64,000 bases of DNA from contig JAVHJL010000011.1 of the NCBI GenBank assembly GCA_036971715.1, positions 1,364,001 through 1,428,000 of the forward strand, read 5' to 3'. The position numbers and the translations under genes are program-made. The stretch is from Arthrobotrys musiformis. Lineage: Eukaryota; Ascomycota; Orbiliomycetes; Orbiliales; Orbiliaceae. This document shows, piece by piece, positions 34,679-46,965 of this stretch. The notes beneath the pieces are model-generated. The model was not told where the DNA came from and did not search any database. It saw only the letters and a list, made by a program, of their open reading frames with translations. The first letter of the stretch is position 1. Every line of letters begins with the position of its first letter.

Positions 34679-37600
34679 ATGGCGGGACGACAACCATCTA
34701 CAGGGCCGTCCACCCCTGATATCGTCAGCACGCCAAGTTCCACCAGCTCCAAGGTCGCCATCCCCCGCTTAAAACGAGACTCAGATGTGGCTGGGTGGGG
34801 CGGCGAAGGGAGACGAGGGAGCTCGAGTGGCGACAAGAATCGCACTTCACACGCCTGTGAACCCTGCCGTTCAAGGAAGACAAAGGTGAGTCGCTGCATA
34901 GAATGGCACATAAAGTTCCATTACATCACACATTGTTCATTATTAACTCAACTGTGTCACAATTAATAAAGTGTAATGGCGAAAGGTAAAAATCCTTGCT
35001 CGACTCCCTGACCGGGGCCGCACTCGATGTTTCCCATAATGGCTGCTCAATTTTCCAACACGAAAACCTTATTAACATGCGTTGGGGGTCTCCTTCCGAA
35101 ACCCTCGATACTCTACAGACCATTCTGCCGCCATTGCTTAGATTTCAAAATAACTTGCTACTATGGAGATGGAAAGCGGGAAAAGGCGAAAAAGTGGGCT
35201 CAGAGTACTCTTGCAATACATTGGCTGCGGCGTTTACTGATTGCTCGACATATTCCCCCATTTCAGCGAGGTTCGGTATCTCCAAGAGCGGGTAGATACA
35301 TATGAAAAAGTCCTTGAGACAATATATGCAAGCGGCAAGACAGACAACCAAGCGAAGTTGGCTATAGTAGCCGCACTTAGAGAGGTTAGCCCCGATCCCC
35401 TTGGCCCTCTGCGTCTTGCGGATCCAATACAAGTTCGCCTACGATTGAGATTGACCTATTGTCGGAAACCCCGTAGTCCTCGAATTGGGAGCGTATCGAG
35501 AAGAATCTGAGATATCACGATGATACAAAGAACGAGGTATCGGCGCAGGAGGGTTCTAGAGGATTTATGCGACTCGACAAGGTTGCGGATGACTTCGGCG
35601 GATCCACCAATTTTCCGCATTCGTACTTAGGGACAAGTTCAGATGTTTCCTGGTTACAAACAATAATCGACGATGGATCTGGGACACCACGAAGTACACA
35701 GCAAACTGAACAGGAGGACGGTACGCGAGAGAGCATAGGACTTGGAGGCGACATCGGCGAAACGCTAGAAATCACAAGAGCAACTAGCGAAGGATTGTAT
35801 GGACTCTATTCTGAAACATGGAATTAGTGGGCGGTATTAGCTGACACCTAGAAAGACGGTCCTACCATCTAGACGACTTAACGCCAGACGTACCGTTGCC
35901 AAGTCTTAAAGAGTGCCTCACGCGCCCCGAGCGCAAAATCGCAGATACTTTACTCGAAGCCTTCTTCAGCACAGTCCAGTTAGCGTTCCCAATCGTCTTT
36001 CGGCCGAAATTCATCAAGGAATATGAGGGATACATGGACCACGATATTGAGCCGCAACCCATCCGAACATGGCTAGCCTCATTAAACACGATCATGGCTA
36101 TTGGATCTTTCTACGCGCAGTTGACAGATGCAAGTTGGAAAGCCGAACCGAACGACCATCTATTCTATCTCGGACGAGCAAAAACGCTTTTCTTCTGCAA
36201 TGAGGTTTTGTTCAATAATCCCGACCAGCGACAGGTACAAGCACTCGGCCTTCTAGGTGTCTACCTCCTTGCTACGAAGCAAGTCAACCGGTACATCCTC
36301 CCTCTCTTATATATGTCTCATGTGCAGTTCCAGAAGTCTAATCTACTTCAAGGTGTTGGAATGTTCTCGGTCTTGCAATTAGAAATAGCTATTCACTTGG
36401 TCTCCACCTTTCTAGTGACCTTACAAGACTAAACAGAGTGCAACAAGAAATTCGGTACAGAAAGTTTTACACTCTTATGTCACTAGAACGGTTATGTGGC
36501 ATACTTACAGGCCGGCCGACGTATATGGACGATAAGAGATACAATATCCCTGCCCTAAGCGGAATTAACGAAGATACTCTAGGTGAAATCCTCGAAAGCA
36601 AAAATAAGCCTCCGGGTTTCGAGGGCTCGCAATACGATCTTATTGGCCAGTCGTTCGATACATTGGCTCAAGTTGACCAATTGCAATCCCCAGGCCAAGT
36701 TCCTCATTTCGACCAGCAGAACGGGTTCTTCTCGCAGAGCACCAAACTTTACAAAATAGGTTTAGAAATTCTAAACAAAATATACTGTGCGGGAGCTGTA
36801 AGTCTCACTTGGCGTGATGTTGAGCAAATCGTCACCTCCACTACTTCGAAGCTGGAGGAGTGGAAAAACGAGGTCCCTGCGGACCTTTTCACCCCACAAG
36901 TGACTCCCGAGCCAGATTTACAGGTCCAACGAAAAGTTAGTAACCAATAATGCCTTCACCTAAAAGCTTGTAATAGCCTAAAAGAAGGGAAATTGGATAC
37001 GTTGCAGCTAACCAAGTTCTCGTGTCTCCATTGATATAGAAAATATTGTTGTATTTGGATTACCTAAATACAGTGGTGCTACTCAACTGGCCATGTCTAT
37101 GTCGAGTCAAGGACATGGAAGCTGCCCAATCACGCCAGTTTAACAGAACGGCGTCGATATCGTGCGTCACGGCAGCTCTAGACATCATCAAGCTGCTACC
37201 AGATGACATCCGCCCAGCTGACTTTTGGGCTGTGTTCCCTTGGTGGATTGTACTTTATTACATTGTTTCCTCCGGAATGATCGTGATGATGGAGATGACA
37301 CTCCAAGCTGAACACATCCCCGAGCAAAAGGACCTACTCATGGCCTCCGGCGAAAAGGTCTTACGATGGCTCGATTATCTGGGCCAAACTGATCTCGCCG
37401 CAAGACGGAGCTGCAAGATGCTCACCGACTTGATGATATCTGCAGCCCCTCACATCGGACGCACGTACAACCCGATAGGATCTGCAACTGGCCAAACAGA
37501 GCAATATCCACAACAAGAAAGCTACTACTTCGGCCCCGAAAACCCGGGAGCACTCTTTGGCCATCACGAGTGGAACACTAGTTCGCCCCAGGGAGTGCAA

Positions 37601-38035
37601 GGATTAGACACCTTCGCGGGCGGCACCAGCAGCTTGAACGAATTTTTTGATTCGTCGCAACCTCATACCCTCCTTGGCGTCCCTGGAATTAATATTCTGG
37701 CAAGGACCGGCTACGATAACATTGGCTTACTTTCGAGCTTTCCATTCCAGACGATTGCAGATGTCCCGACTGCCACATTGGATCCCATGCAGCTCGGGAG
37801 CACGGATGCACGAATGTGGAATTGGCATTTTTCGGTGCCACCATCTCACAGTGATGGGCATACACCGTCGCAGGAATTCTCGCAGCAGATCTATCCAATA
37901 GGATCGGGCTTTACGCCTAGCTACCCGGTTTATAACGAGAACACTACTGAGGGCTACCAACCCTCTGAGGTAGAACCGGATTTCACGGGACCTTCGGCGC
38001 CCTCCCCATCCCAACCAGGTGACCGACGCTATTAG
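34679..38035 (+). CDS. Zn2Cys6 fungal transcription factor
   Basis: Nuclear sequence-specific regulator; target genes are unknown. Eight exons, 915 aa: 34679-34885, 34972-34985, 35119-35193, 35267-35384, 35477-35796, 35856-36290, 36353-36935, 37040-38035. The binuclear zinc cluster uses Cys60, 63, 70, 77, 80 and 87 (CX2CX6CX6CX2CX6C) and is spread over three exons, one of only 14 nt. A short coiled-coil dimerisation stretch follows (EVRYLQERVDTYEKVLE). The middle homology region (fungal_trans, about 300-640) shows CWNVLGLAIRNSYSLGLHL and RKFYTLMSLERLCGILTGRP, both typical. The C-terminus is Pro/Gln/Ser-rich and may activate. Exon 4 and 5 ends (35384, 35796) were chosen by phase among alternatives. 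No metabolic gene cluster adjoins it. Confidence 0.88.
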
Positions 38036-38715
38036 CAGCATCGCCATGCTCCGCGATAGAATCCGACGCTGGTGTTCTACAAAACGATAATACCCATACG
38101 TATACACGTAAACTACAAAAAAACACACGCACACGCACACAGACACACGAACACACAAACACCTTAGACTACCACAAAAATCACACAAGTAGCACATAGA
38201 CTACATCGAATGCTGTACATCATTTAGACATCCGGCAGAGTAGAGCCTTCAATAATTGGGGTCTAGAACAAGGAAGTCCACCCAGTACAAATGTATCCTT
38301 GTAACAGTACGCATTGGTTCGATAATCACTCTGAAAAAAAAGTTCGAAAAAACAAAAAAAAGAGGATTCAAAGTAGTACTACGGTATTCATAAGGCCCTG
38401 TGGCGCTATGGTGTCGCAAACCCCGCACGCCATATATACTGCCTTATGCCTTGTTTCGATAAAAAAGATGTTGGGGATCGGAAGCAATCTTATGCTGGGT
38501 GGGCCGCCTATATAACACTAATGGAAATATCCGTTAGCCGGAATACCACACAACACCGGATGGCATAAAAAAGGGTTGAGAGCGGCCGAGGTTGAACGGG
38601 CGAATTCATAATTAAGCTGAGATACAAGCAAACATTAATATATTAAATATGAGCTATATCGGACATTTATTTTTTCGAGCTGGGAAGCGAGCTTATATGA
38701 ACACTACTATTCGAT
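38036..38715. other. Intergenic between converging genes
   Basis: It includes a CA-rich imperfect microsatellite (about 38115-38162) just past the transcription factor's stop codon. No gene is recognised. Confidence 0.6.
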
Positions 38716-39615
38716 TTATTCCCGACCACCACTGCTACCGCCATTCTTGACAAGCTTCGCCCGATTTCGATCTCGATAATAGTATCTTTCCTTCGCCGGA
38801 CTCAACGCCGGACTTCGAGGCGGAGTCGGCGTCCCCGGTCGAGAACTACTCCCGGATTTCTGAATGTTGGGCCGTGGATTTCGTAGCGAATATATTGGGT
38901 GCGATTTTTGATGCCCGTTCCTGTGTGTCTGAAAACTGCCGTACGCAGGTTCCGGCTGCCCCAACTCTTTGACCTCCTTCACCTCAGTTTTGACTCGAAA
39001 CTGCCCACCACCTTCAACTTCGGCAATTCCTGCGGGATCTACTGCCACATTGGTTCGCTGCGTTTTTCTGCGTCGATGGTGGAAACATGCGAATATGGAT
39101 AAACAGACTAGGAATATTAATACGAGGATCCCAGCTATCATGTCGGTTTTTGTCGTTCGAGAAAAGTTGACGCTGCTGAGGGCGGATGGTATTTTATCGG
39201 AGATAAGGTCTAGAGGTTGAGTCGGTTCACCGAACATACTGTCGTATGCGGCCGGGTCGATGCCATTCGGGAGTTGGTTTGCTGGGGCCCCGTCGCCGGA
39301 CGGTGGGGGTTTGGCAGGCTGCCCGGGGACAACCTGACCAGGCGGTGACCATTCCGCTGGGGGCTGTAGGCCGGAAGGTGGGGGTGCGACTTGTTGATCA
39401 GGAGGAGGACCGGCAGGTGGACCTACAGGGGGTGGAGTCCAATTCTGCGCAGGCGGTGGTCCTGCAACTGCTGGGACTCCTCCTGGACCAAGTGCCACAG
39501 CGGCGGCCCCGTTCCCGCCTTCTGGTAGCGGTGAGACATTAACAGGGCTTCCTAGCTGCCTCTTCGGCCTGTCGATTTGTCCCGTACCCAGACCTGGGAG
39601 CCTGTTGATATACAT
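38716..39615 (-). CDS. Proline-rich single-pass membrane protein
   Basis: One exon as read, 299 aa. Residues about 30-135 are very Pro/Gly-rich (repeated PPP and GPP runs) and probably extracellular or lumenal. A Ser/Thr stretch leads to one transmembrane helix (about 160-182, DMIAGILVLIFLVCLSIFAC), bounded by HHRRRK. The basic side marks the cytosol. The tail (about 185-299) is basic and Ser/Pro-rich with possible phosphorylation sites. The architecture resembles fungal wall-sensor-like proteins (Mid2/WSC style), but there is no WSC domain and no visible signal peptide, so the start may lie in an unseen upstream exon. Function unknown. Confidence 0.65.
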   Translation of the reverse strand: MYINRLPGLGTGQIDRPKRQLGSPVNVSPLPEGGNGAAAVALGPGGVPAVAGPPPAQNWTPPPVGPPAGPPPDQQVAPPPSGLQPPAEWSPPGQVVPGQPAKPPPSGDGAPANQLPNGIDPAAYDSMFGEPTQPLDLISDKIPSALSSVNFSRTTKTDMIAGILVLIFLVCLSIFACFHHRRRKTQRTNVAVDPAGIAEVEGGGQFRVKTEVKEVKELGQPEPAYGSFQTHRNGHQKSHPIYSLRNPRPNIQKSGSSSRPGTPTPPRSPALSPAKERYYYRDRNRAKLVKNGGSSGGRE

Positions 39616-40064
39616 GGCGAATATACTAATTGATTACTACGTCGTGGTGTTTCTTTCATCTTTCGAATTGGGCCATGACGATGTGGACAGTCGGTAATTC
39701 CAAAGTACGTGGATTGAGGGCATTTTCCTTCTTTTTCTTTTTCAACATATATGGGATCACTACTGGTTGCTTTACATGCATAGATCGGCTGGAGATCATG
39801 GTATTTTGCGAGATTAGGGATCGTTTCCAAAAAGAGCGTTAACGTGGTTTTCACACGTGTGTTCCAGTAACATGTGTTCATTAATCTTAATTCCAATGCG
39901 AGTTACTTGATGTTAGAGTGTTATCCTGAACAGTGTATTGTTTCCCATGTGAGGAGGATTATTAAACTGCTCTGCTTAACGAGTTTTAGAAAAACCTTAA
40001 ACCCATCCTGTTCATCCCCTGTGTGGTAAGTTTCAAGTTGTGATGTTGAACTTTGGTAACTGAT
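39616..40064. other. Intergenic
   Basis: Short spacer between two minus-strand genes. The open frame at 39552-39896 has no recognisable content. Confidence 0.6.
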
Positions 40065-41094
40065 TTAGGCCTCCTGTAGAAGCGGTGCCCTCTCACGATC
40101 ACCTGCGACTTCAACGCGTTGATCTTCGCTTTTAAAGACGTCTGGAACAGCGACGAGGAGAGATCCAAGGAAGACGACGGACATGATAGTGCTGTAATTT
40201 CATATCGTTAGCAATACCCCCGAATTAAGGATCTTTGGCTTTGGGACATGGAACTCACAATGCGAAAATCCACTGGAGAGCGAAAGTCTTAGTAGCAAAT
40301 TGACCAACTCCCAACCCTGCCATCAAGAAAGAAGTAGCAAAGCCGACGTGGTAATCCCTGTAAACGACCAAAAAGAACCCGGAAAAGACGGAGAAGTTCC
40401 AGATACCGATGTTGGCGAGGATTCGGCAGGCAAGGCTGGAACAGTGTACCATGACGGAACCGTTCCAGAAAAGAGCGAATTCGACCCAGACTAGCGGTAG
40501 AGCTACGGCGGGGAGATGGACCCATCGTGGGGTATTCGGATGTCGTAAGTATAGACTGACGAGGTTGATCCAGTTGAAGATGAGCATGAGCTCAGAGAAC
40601 CACCAGTGGGAACGTGTCCACAGATGAACCCAGGCGAACTGCAGGAGGTTGAAAAGGATGAAGTGGGACCCAACGGCAGCGGCCTGCTTAACGTAGACGG
40701 CGTTATCCGAAAACAGGTGCCAGATATATCCGATCTGAAGAATAAAGAGAGTGACCCAGTAAATGCTGATGAAGATATAGCTGGGGGAGAAGGCGGTGTA
40801 ATCATGGTCGCGGAGGCCGTAGATAGTATGGTTCCAGTGACTGTGCCCGTGTGGATTCGAAGGTGCATGGGAAGTGTACATGATCGTGAAAACTAAGTTG
40901 AGCAAGAAGCTCAAAATGGTAGAGACCTTGTAGCCGGTGATATTACGTTCGGTCCCTTCACGGTCCCTGCCAAAAGGATTTCTATAAAATAACGACATGT
41001 GGGATTTAGTAAACTTAAAAGGCATATGGCGATACCTTCATCTTCATATCTGCAAACTTCAGTAGTTCACATAGGTGACTTACGGGTAAGGCAT
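40065..41094 (-). CDS. DUF1774-like fungal multi-pass membrane protein
   Basis: Three exons, 286 aa: 41084-41094, 40259-40981, 40065-40191. The first exon is only 11 nt and gives MPYPNPFGRDREGTERNITGYK, matching the N-terminus I recall for DUF1774 proteins. Starting instead at the upstream in-frame ATG of exon 2 would read through intron sequence. About seven hydrophobic segments lie between residues 22 and 255. A His-rich loop (SNPHGHSHWNH, about 50-60) follows the first. The cytosolic tail is short and ends in ERAPLLQEA, where LLQ could be a dileucine-type sorting signal (inference). Role unknown; the family is fungal and uncharacterised. Confidence 0.8.
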
Positions 41095-42658
41095 GGTTTC
41101 GGAGTTCGAAGTTCAATATCAAATCTTGTCCGCAAGTTACGGTATTTCTGTGAGAGGAATAGGATGCTGTCGATAAATCAAAGTAGAACAAAGCAAACCT
41201 CCACCGCAAAGCAAATATATAAAAATAAAATAAAAAATAGGGTATATTCAGCGCAGCTTAGATTTCGGAGACCTGGGGAAATTTTAAGCAGGAAAAACTT
41301 GCTGTTAAATAAGAACCAGCAGCCTTCGAGGCCCCGCAGGAGTAGAAACCAGGTCCACGTAGGACACATTCGGTCACAGTTTGGTCACCAGGAATGTCCC
41401 GACGCTATTGCGCCCATCCTGGCCGCCGGTAAACAAGAATGCATACGATTCCAAAAGCTAATCTGCGATGGATGGCCCAGCGTTTTTGCGGGGAAAACGG
41501 TCTTTGGGCAGGCCGATGGTTGCGAGTTACGTCATGCTGGCAGGCCTGCATGGGACATGGGGTCCTTTCGCTTGAGGTTTCCGTTCGCACCAATGCCGGG
41601 ACAGATTCCAAGCACGAATTAGCACAAATTGGCACGAATCAGGGCGCTGCATTTGGTGGGGCTGCATGCATGGCAACTGCTTGCCCGTAGTTAACGTTCT
41701 GCAGGCTTCGTAAGTTAGCGACGAAAGCTCCGATCTTTTGTGAGATTAGATTACGGACCTGGTTCGAGATATATCGACATATACGTCGATGGATGATATT
41801 TAATTTTCGTGAAGTACGCATGAAGATATCGTTATGATCATGATACCCCGGTGTCGCCCTTCTTTCGGTTCTTGGTGGGTAACATTGTGTATTATGTTTC
41901 AGGGATGGTATCGAGCCGTCTGCCACCGCCCGCTATCAGGGACCAATCATATCCTGGTTATCACGATAGTCCCGCCATGAGCCAAACAGCGACACAATTG
42001 AACAGTCAGGTTGCCGAAGCCGCGACGAGCCTTTGAATAGCATACAAAATCCAGGGAGGTCTGAAACGGGTCAGGGATGTCAGTCTGTTTTTGGGTCCCA
42101 TGTTTCTGGTTGAGAGGAACGGCTGCGACTGAGCCGTTCGAGAAATTACGGTTGCGGTTTGTGAGTGGTGTTTATCAAATAACAAGATTAACCAAGTAAC
42201 CAGCAACCAGCAACCAATTTGTCTCGTCCCCTTTAACTCCATCTTCATCAAACATCGCCAACTTCACCGTCATCTTCGTCTTCATCGTTATTCTTTGTTC
42301 TTCGTCGTCGTCATAATAATCCAAATTTACCTTTGTTCTGTTCTGCTCTGTTCTGCGTTGTAGTTTTGTATCACCGGCATGCGACCAGCCTGCATATGAC
42401 GTCTTAGGCGGTATCCTTGCTTGAAATTCGCGTCTGTTCAAGGAACATATATCACATCGTGCATCCTCTCTTATCATTGCATTATCAGAAACATCCCAGC
42501 GACATTATCAGCCACAGTCTCAGTCACAAGTCTCAGTGGCAGTTGACCTTACGGCTGCGGTTACAGCGACTTCACGACAGATAGTACACTGGTGATACCA
42601 ACACCAGCGACGACAGCGCCGAGGTCGAGAGGTCGAGAAACAACAACGTGAAGCAAAG
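41095..42658. other. Divergent intergenic region, DUF1774 gene / HOS3 gene
   Basis: No gene is supported. It contains the promoters of both flanking genes and a long leader before the HOS3 start (CAGCGAC-type and TCTTCG-rich sequence). The open frame at 40999-41622 is domain-free. Confidence 0.55.
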
Positions 42659-45600
42659 ATGCCTACCAAGATGCAGAGGCTTCTTGCTTCTCCCTCCAGT
42701 CCTCAGGATGCACTTGCCAACAACCTCCAAAAGCTAACTCTCAGCACCGGCTCTCTCCCTGCTCCATCTTCTTCTTCATCAACATCACCTCCCTCTTCTT
42801 CACCTCCATCGACAGCAACAGCAACGGCTTTACCTGCCAATTCTCATCCTTTGCTCATCCGAAAGAATTCCAATCTTGGTGGCTCTCTACCAAACTCTCC
42901 TCTTCGTAGGAAATCATCAACTCCTGGATTACCTGCTTCACCTTCTACGAGACCCATCTCAAGGACGCCCTCCATGGTTTCGTTGTCAAAACTAGACATC
43001 GCAACTCCACCTCTCCCACCTCTGACCCACCCGGATGCTAAGACAATCGTTATCCTCAATGATTCTAGCTATCTACATAGGTATACTCGTACTACTGATG
43101 CAAGGGAGCTAAGCAGTGTTGTCGAGCGCCCGGAACGGTTACGGGCAGCTACGTTTGGAATATCCGTTGCTCTATCCAAACTTGAAGCTAAAAACCTCTC
43201 CGTCATCAAAACCGATAGGAAAGGTTCCCTCGAAGACCCTTCCGTCACGAGAGTCCATGATCCTAAATACCCAACCATCTTGATTCAAGCATGCGACGAA
43301 AGTGATAAAAAGATCGCTGCGAAAGAAAACGAGCTCCCATCTGGCTGGCATACCGGCGATCTTTTCCTGTGTGGTGGTAGCCGAGAGGACTTTGAAGGAT
43401 GCGTGGGCGCCTTGTGGGAAGGCGTTGATAGAGTCTTTGGCAAAGCTGAACATGGCGATCCAAAGGATGCCACGAGCACCCAGAAGATCAGCCGGGCTTT
43501 CGTCTGCATCAGGCCTCCAGGTGAGTTCAACAATATATTTCCATCATCCCTACACATTGTATAGCTTGCTGACACAAACGAATCACAGGCCACCACTGTG
43601 CTGAGGAGGAACCCAGCGGGTTTTGTTATCTCAACAATGTTCACATTGCCATTGCAAGAGCTGCCATGCAATACGATATGACACATGCCGTTATCTTTGA
43701 CTTTGACCTTCATCACGGTGATGGATCTCAAACCATCGCATGGGAGGTGAACGAACGACACAAGAGTTCTAAAAAGACCCCTAAGAACACTCCACACATT
43801 GCATACTATTCTCTTCACGACATCAACTCTTATCCCTGCGAAACGGGTGACTACGAAAAGGTCCGGGACGCTAGCACGTGTATCGAAGATTCACATCATC
43901 AAAATATCTGGAATGTTCACCTGGAACAATACAAGGATACACAGGATTTTTGGCGTCTGTATGAAGAGAAATACAGCATCATATTGCAAAAGGCGGAGAG
44001 GTTCTTGGCCAGAGCGAAGGCTTCACACAAACCAACATCCAAACAGCCAGGTTTCAAAGCTGGCATTTTTATCTCTGCTGGATTTGACGCTAGCGAACAT
44101 GAACAAGTTACAATGCAACGACACAAAGTTAATGTCTTGACGGAATTTTATGCGAGATTTACGAGCGATGCCGTCAAGATGGCAGATTCTTATGCAGAGG
44201 GCCGTGTTCTCAGCGTTCTGGAAGGAGGTTATTCGGATAAGGCCATCTGGACTGGCGTATTCTCACACCTGGCTGGGTTGGCGCTTCCGAAGGAAAACAT
44301 TAATGATGTCCCGAAAGAAAACGCCCCAGAGATTGTTCTAGATACACGGGTTGAAAGGGTCATGCCGCGTCGGAGCTCATTAGCTCAGGATATTACTGGA
44401 AGGACTCTAAGAGCATTCGCATCGGAGCCGGAGAAATTGATGATCGACCGCCAACCAGAGAAAACCGGATATGACCCAACGTGGTTTTTAGGCGCCAAAC
44501 TCGAAGAAATTGGGAGAGCAATGCATGTTGCTCCCACGCTCAGGGCCTCCAAGTCCCGCGAGTCAAGCAGAGGTGACTTCGCTGCGCCAACTGCCTCAAG
44601 CTCTGCTAAAGCTGCTCCAAAGCTCCATCGCAAGTCATCGACCAACCTGGCGGATTCGGCTGCCCAGGCAGCTTTGAACAGAACCCCATCTCCTCCACCA
44701 GCGCCTCCCCCATTGGAGTGGCCCGCCGCCTCCGCCGCTATTTGGAAAAGTCTTTTGCCGGAACGACAACTGGCCATCCTCAGAGAGGAGGCTAATCCAC
44801 AACCCCTAGCACCAGCCACCGACCTCGCGGTCGAAAAAGCAAGACGCCAGGCTAAACGCCATAGTGCAGTGGGTATCCCGGCCGTCGACAACCCCGCGGG
44901 TGCGATGGCACCGGGGAGGACTTTGAGGAGCTCCAAGAAGATAGCGGACATCCCGGAGCGCTCAGGTAGTGCCCTGAGCTCTGTTGCGGAGAGCCAGGTC
45001 AGCAGGAGGGCGAGCATGATTAGTATCAAGTCGTCCGACACTGCGGACACCGCTATCACGGGTGTCTCGCAAGTGTCGGGCAGGCGCAGGACCACCCCTC
45101 CCCAGAAAACGATGCCTCCCAAGGCAGCCGGTCCGGCGAAACCGGCTTCCGCGGCCAAGCAGCTAGTTGCTGCAAAGAAGTCCCCCGGCGCCTCGCCACC
45201 CACCGGCCAGCCTGCGAAGGCTCCGGTTCGTAGTTCGTCGTTGCGCCAATCCGTCGCTCCTAAAACGGCAGGGACCTCGAAGGGTGAAACGGTGACCGCT
45301 AGGTCTCAAGACCTGGCGGTATCGCCTGTTGACCCCAAGAGTGTCCCGTCGATTAGGACGACGGCAGAACCAGATCAGGCTCCCATGGAGGCTATAACCT
45401 CCGGGATGCAGTCAATAAAATTGACGTACAAGAACCGCGAACGCGACCAGGCCAGGGAGATCGAGGCCCAGAAGCAAATGGGGGAGAAGTCCTTGAAAAA
45501 GGACATTTTGGAGAGCAAGCCGAGGGAAAATACGCTCCCTCCTGGTGCCCCTGGGTTGGCGGAACCCAAGTACTCCGTCGAGAACGGGGTTCCCGACCTC

Positions 45601-46017
45601 GCCGTACGCAACGACGGGGTTCGCAGCCCCGAACGTCATGACCACAAAAGGTTCAGGGCGGAGGCGGAAAAGAAGTCCCCGGAGAGGATCAGCAGAGAGA
45701 AGGGCCCCGACTATTTGCCCAAGAACACCTCTGTGAAGCCTTTTGTCGAGAATGCAATGGAGGCTTTACAAGCGATGTCGAAGGCCAAGGTTCACGAGAC
45801 GACCGGTGGAACCTCATTCAAAGACCGAGTCGCCGCCTTTGCACCCTTTCAAGGGAAATCTGGACCGTGGTTAGTCGGCAAGGATGGTGCGGGCACTCCT
45901 GCCCGTGCCTACAAGCCTGCTGGCACACGAACCTTCCCATCCCATAGCCCCGACCCGGTTCCTCGAGAACCGTCCCCGAAACGTGCTGATGAAGACGTTC
46001 TCATGAAGAATGCCTAA
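42659..46017 (+). CDS. hos3: HOS3-type histone deacetylase
   Basis: Zn2+-dependent lysine deacetylase of the fungal HOS3/class II group. Two exons, 1096 aa: 42659-43520 and 43589-46017. Residues 1 to about 110 are Ser/Pro-rich. The catalytic domain (about 120-560) shows RPPGHH (His289/290), the EEEPSGFCYLNN loop, DFDLHHGDG (zinc ligands Asp327 and His329), ISAGFDAS (zinc ligand Asp454) and EGGYS (catalytic Tyr). The intron falls just before the HH pair. The insert VNERHKSSKKTPKN between catalytic blocks is a HOS3 trait. A tail of over 500 residues is disordered, basic and Lys/Ser/Pro-rich, longer than in yeast Hos3. All catalytic residues are intact, so it should be active. It is followed in tandem by nicotinamidase. 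Confidence 0.94.
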
Positions 46018-46965
46018 GTTGAAGATGATGGATTATTTTTGTTTACTGATTCTCTGTTATTACTATTCTGTTTTTCTTCGTTTCTCCCTTCCCCCCTTTC
46101 TTCCGAGCTGGTTCCCTGGATATGATTTTAATAATTGTCTAGCGATTCCAGCGCTTTACTTCAAAAGCTCTTTTATTCACGCGTATTCCTGTTCCTTTTT
46201 TTATATTACCATTACTACCCTGTTTGTTAATTCTGGCGAGTTCTGAAGATGGATGCTCTTCTTTTCTCTTTACAAAATTCGTGTACTTTAATATAGGGAA
46301 ACGGCGTTCCTTGAAATTTGATTCCGTCTGAACTTTCCATCTACTTCTATTTCACATTGTTTCTGTTTCTGTTTCTGTTTGATTCGCTATTCTCAATCGA
46401 GTTTGTGTCATGATGTTGCATGTTGCATGTTGCACGACGTTGAAACCAAGTCTTCGAGCGAGGCTCTGTTTGTGGGGTGCACTTTTGGCGGCCAAGCTCG
46501 CAGCCCATGTCGAACAATCCGCCACCTGCAGGATGGCTCTCGCGCAGGCAGAAAACGAGTGCCTTCGTCGCGATTCCAGAGGACTCATCGCTGATGACAC
46601 CCCTTCTTAGTGCATCTCGAAGTCATGTTTGAATTATTGTTCTCTTCCAAATCTTCGAGGCGGCTGCCTGCGTGGTTGAGAGCAGCCTTTCCCCTACCTA
46701 TTCTGGATCCTTCAGGCCGGCACGCGACTGCTATAGCTGCTACCGATCAATGACCATGCAATGCAGCCTCGCGCCAGCACCTTCCTCCGCTACTTCATAA
46801 CTAGCGCATCCCACCTACCTTTCTTCGCTTTCGCGGTCAGTCGGAATACACTTTTGCAACCACGCTGAGACCTAGATTCGACGATACCGACATCATACCG
46901 CAGTCCATCTCCCAATCGTGAAATACAACTGAGACAAACCGGTAACGGTAAAATCGATTTCCACA
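46018..46965. other. Intergenic between hos3 and pnc1
   Basis: It contains the hos3 3' flank (T-rich), a GTTTCT-type repeat at about 46360-46381, and the pnc1 promoter. No gene is recognised. Confidence 0.6.

Noticed and set aside
44385..45203. 272-codon minus-strand frame inside hos3
   Set aside because: Antisense shadow of the hos3 tail.
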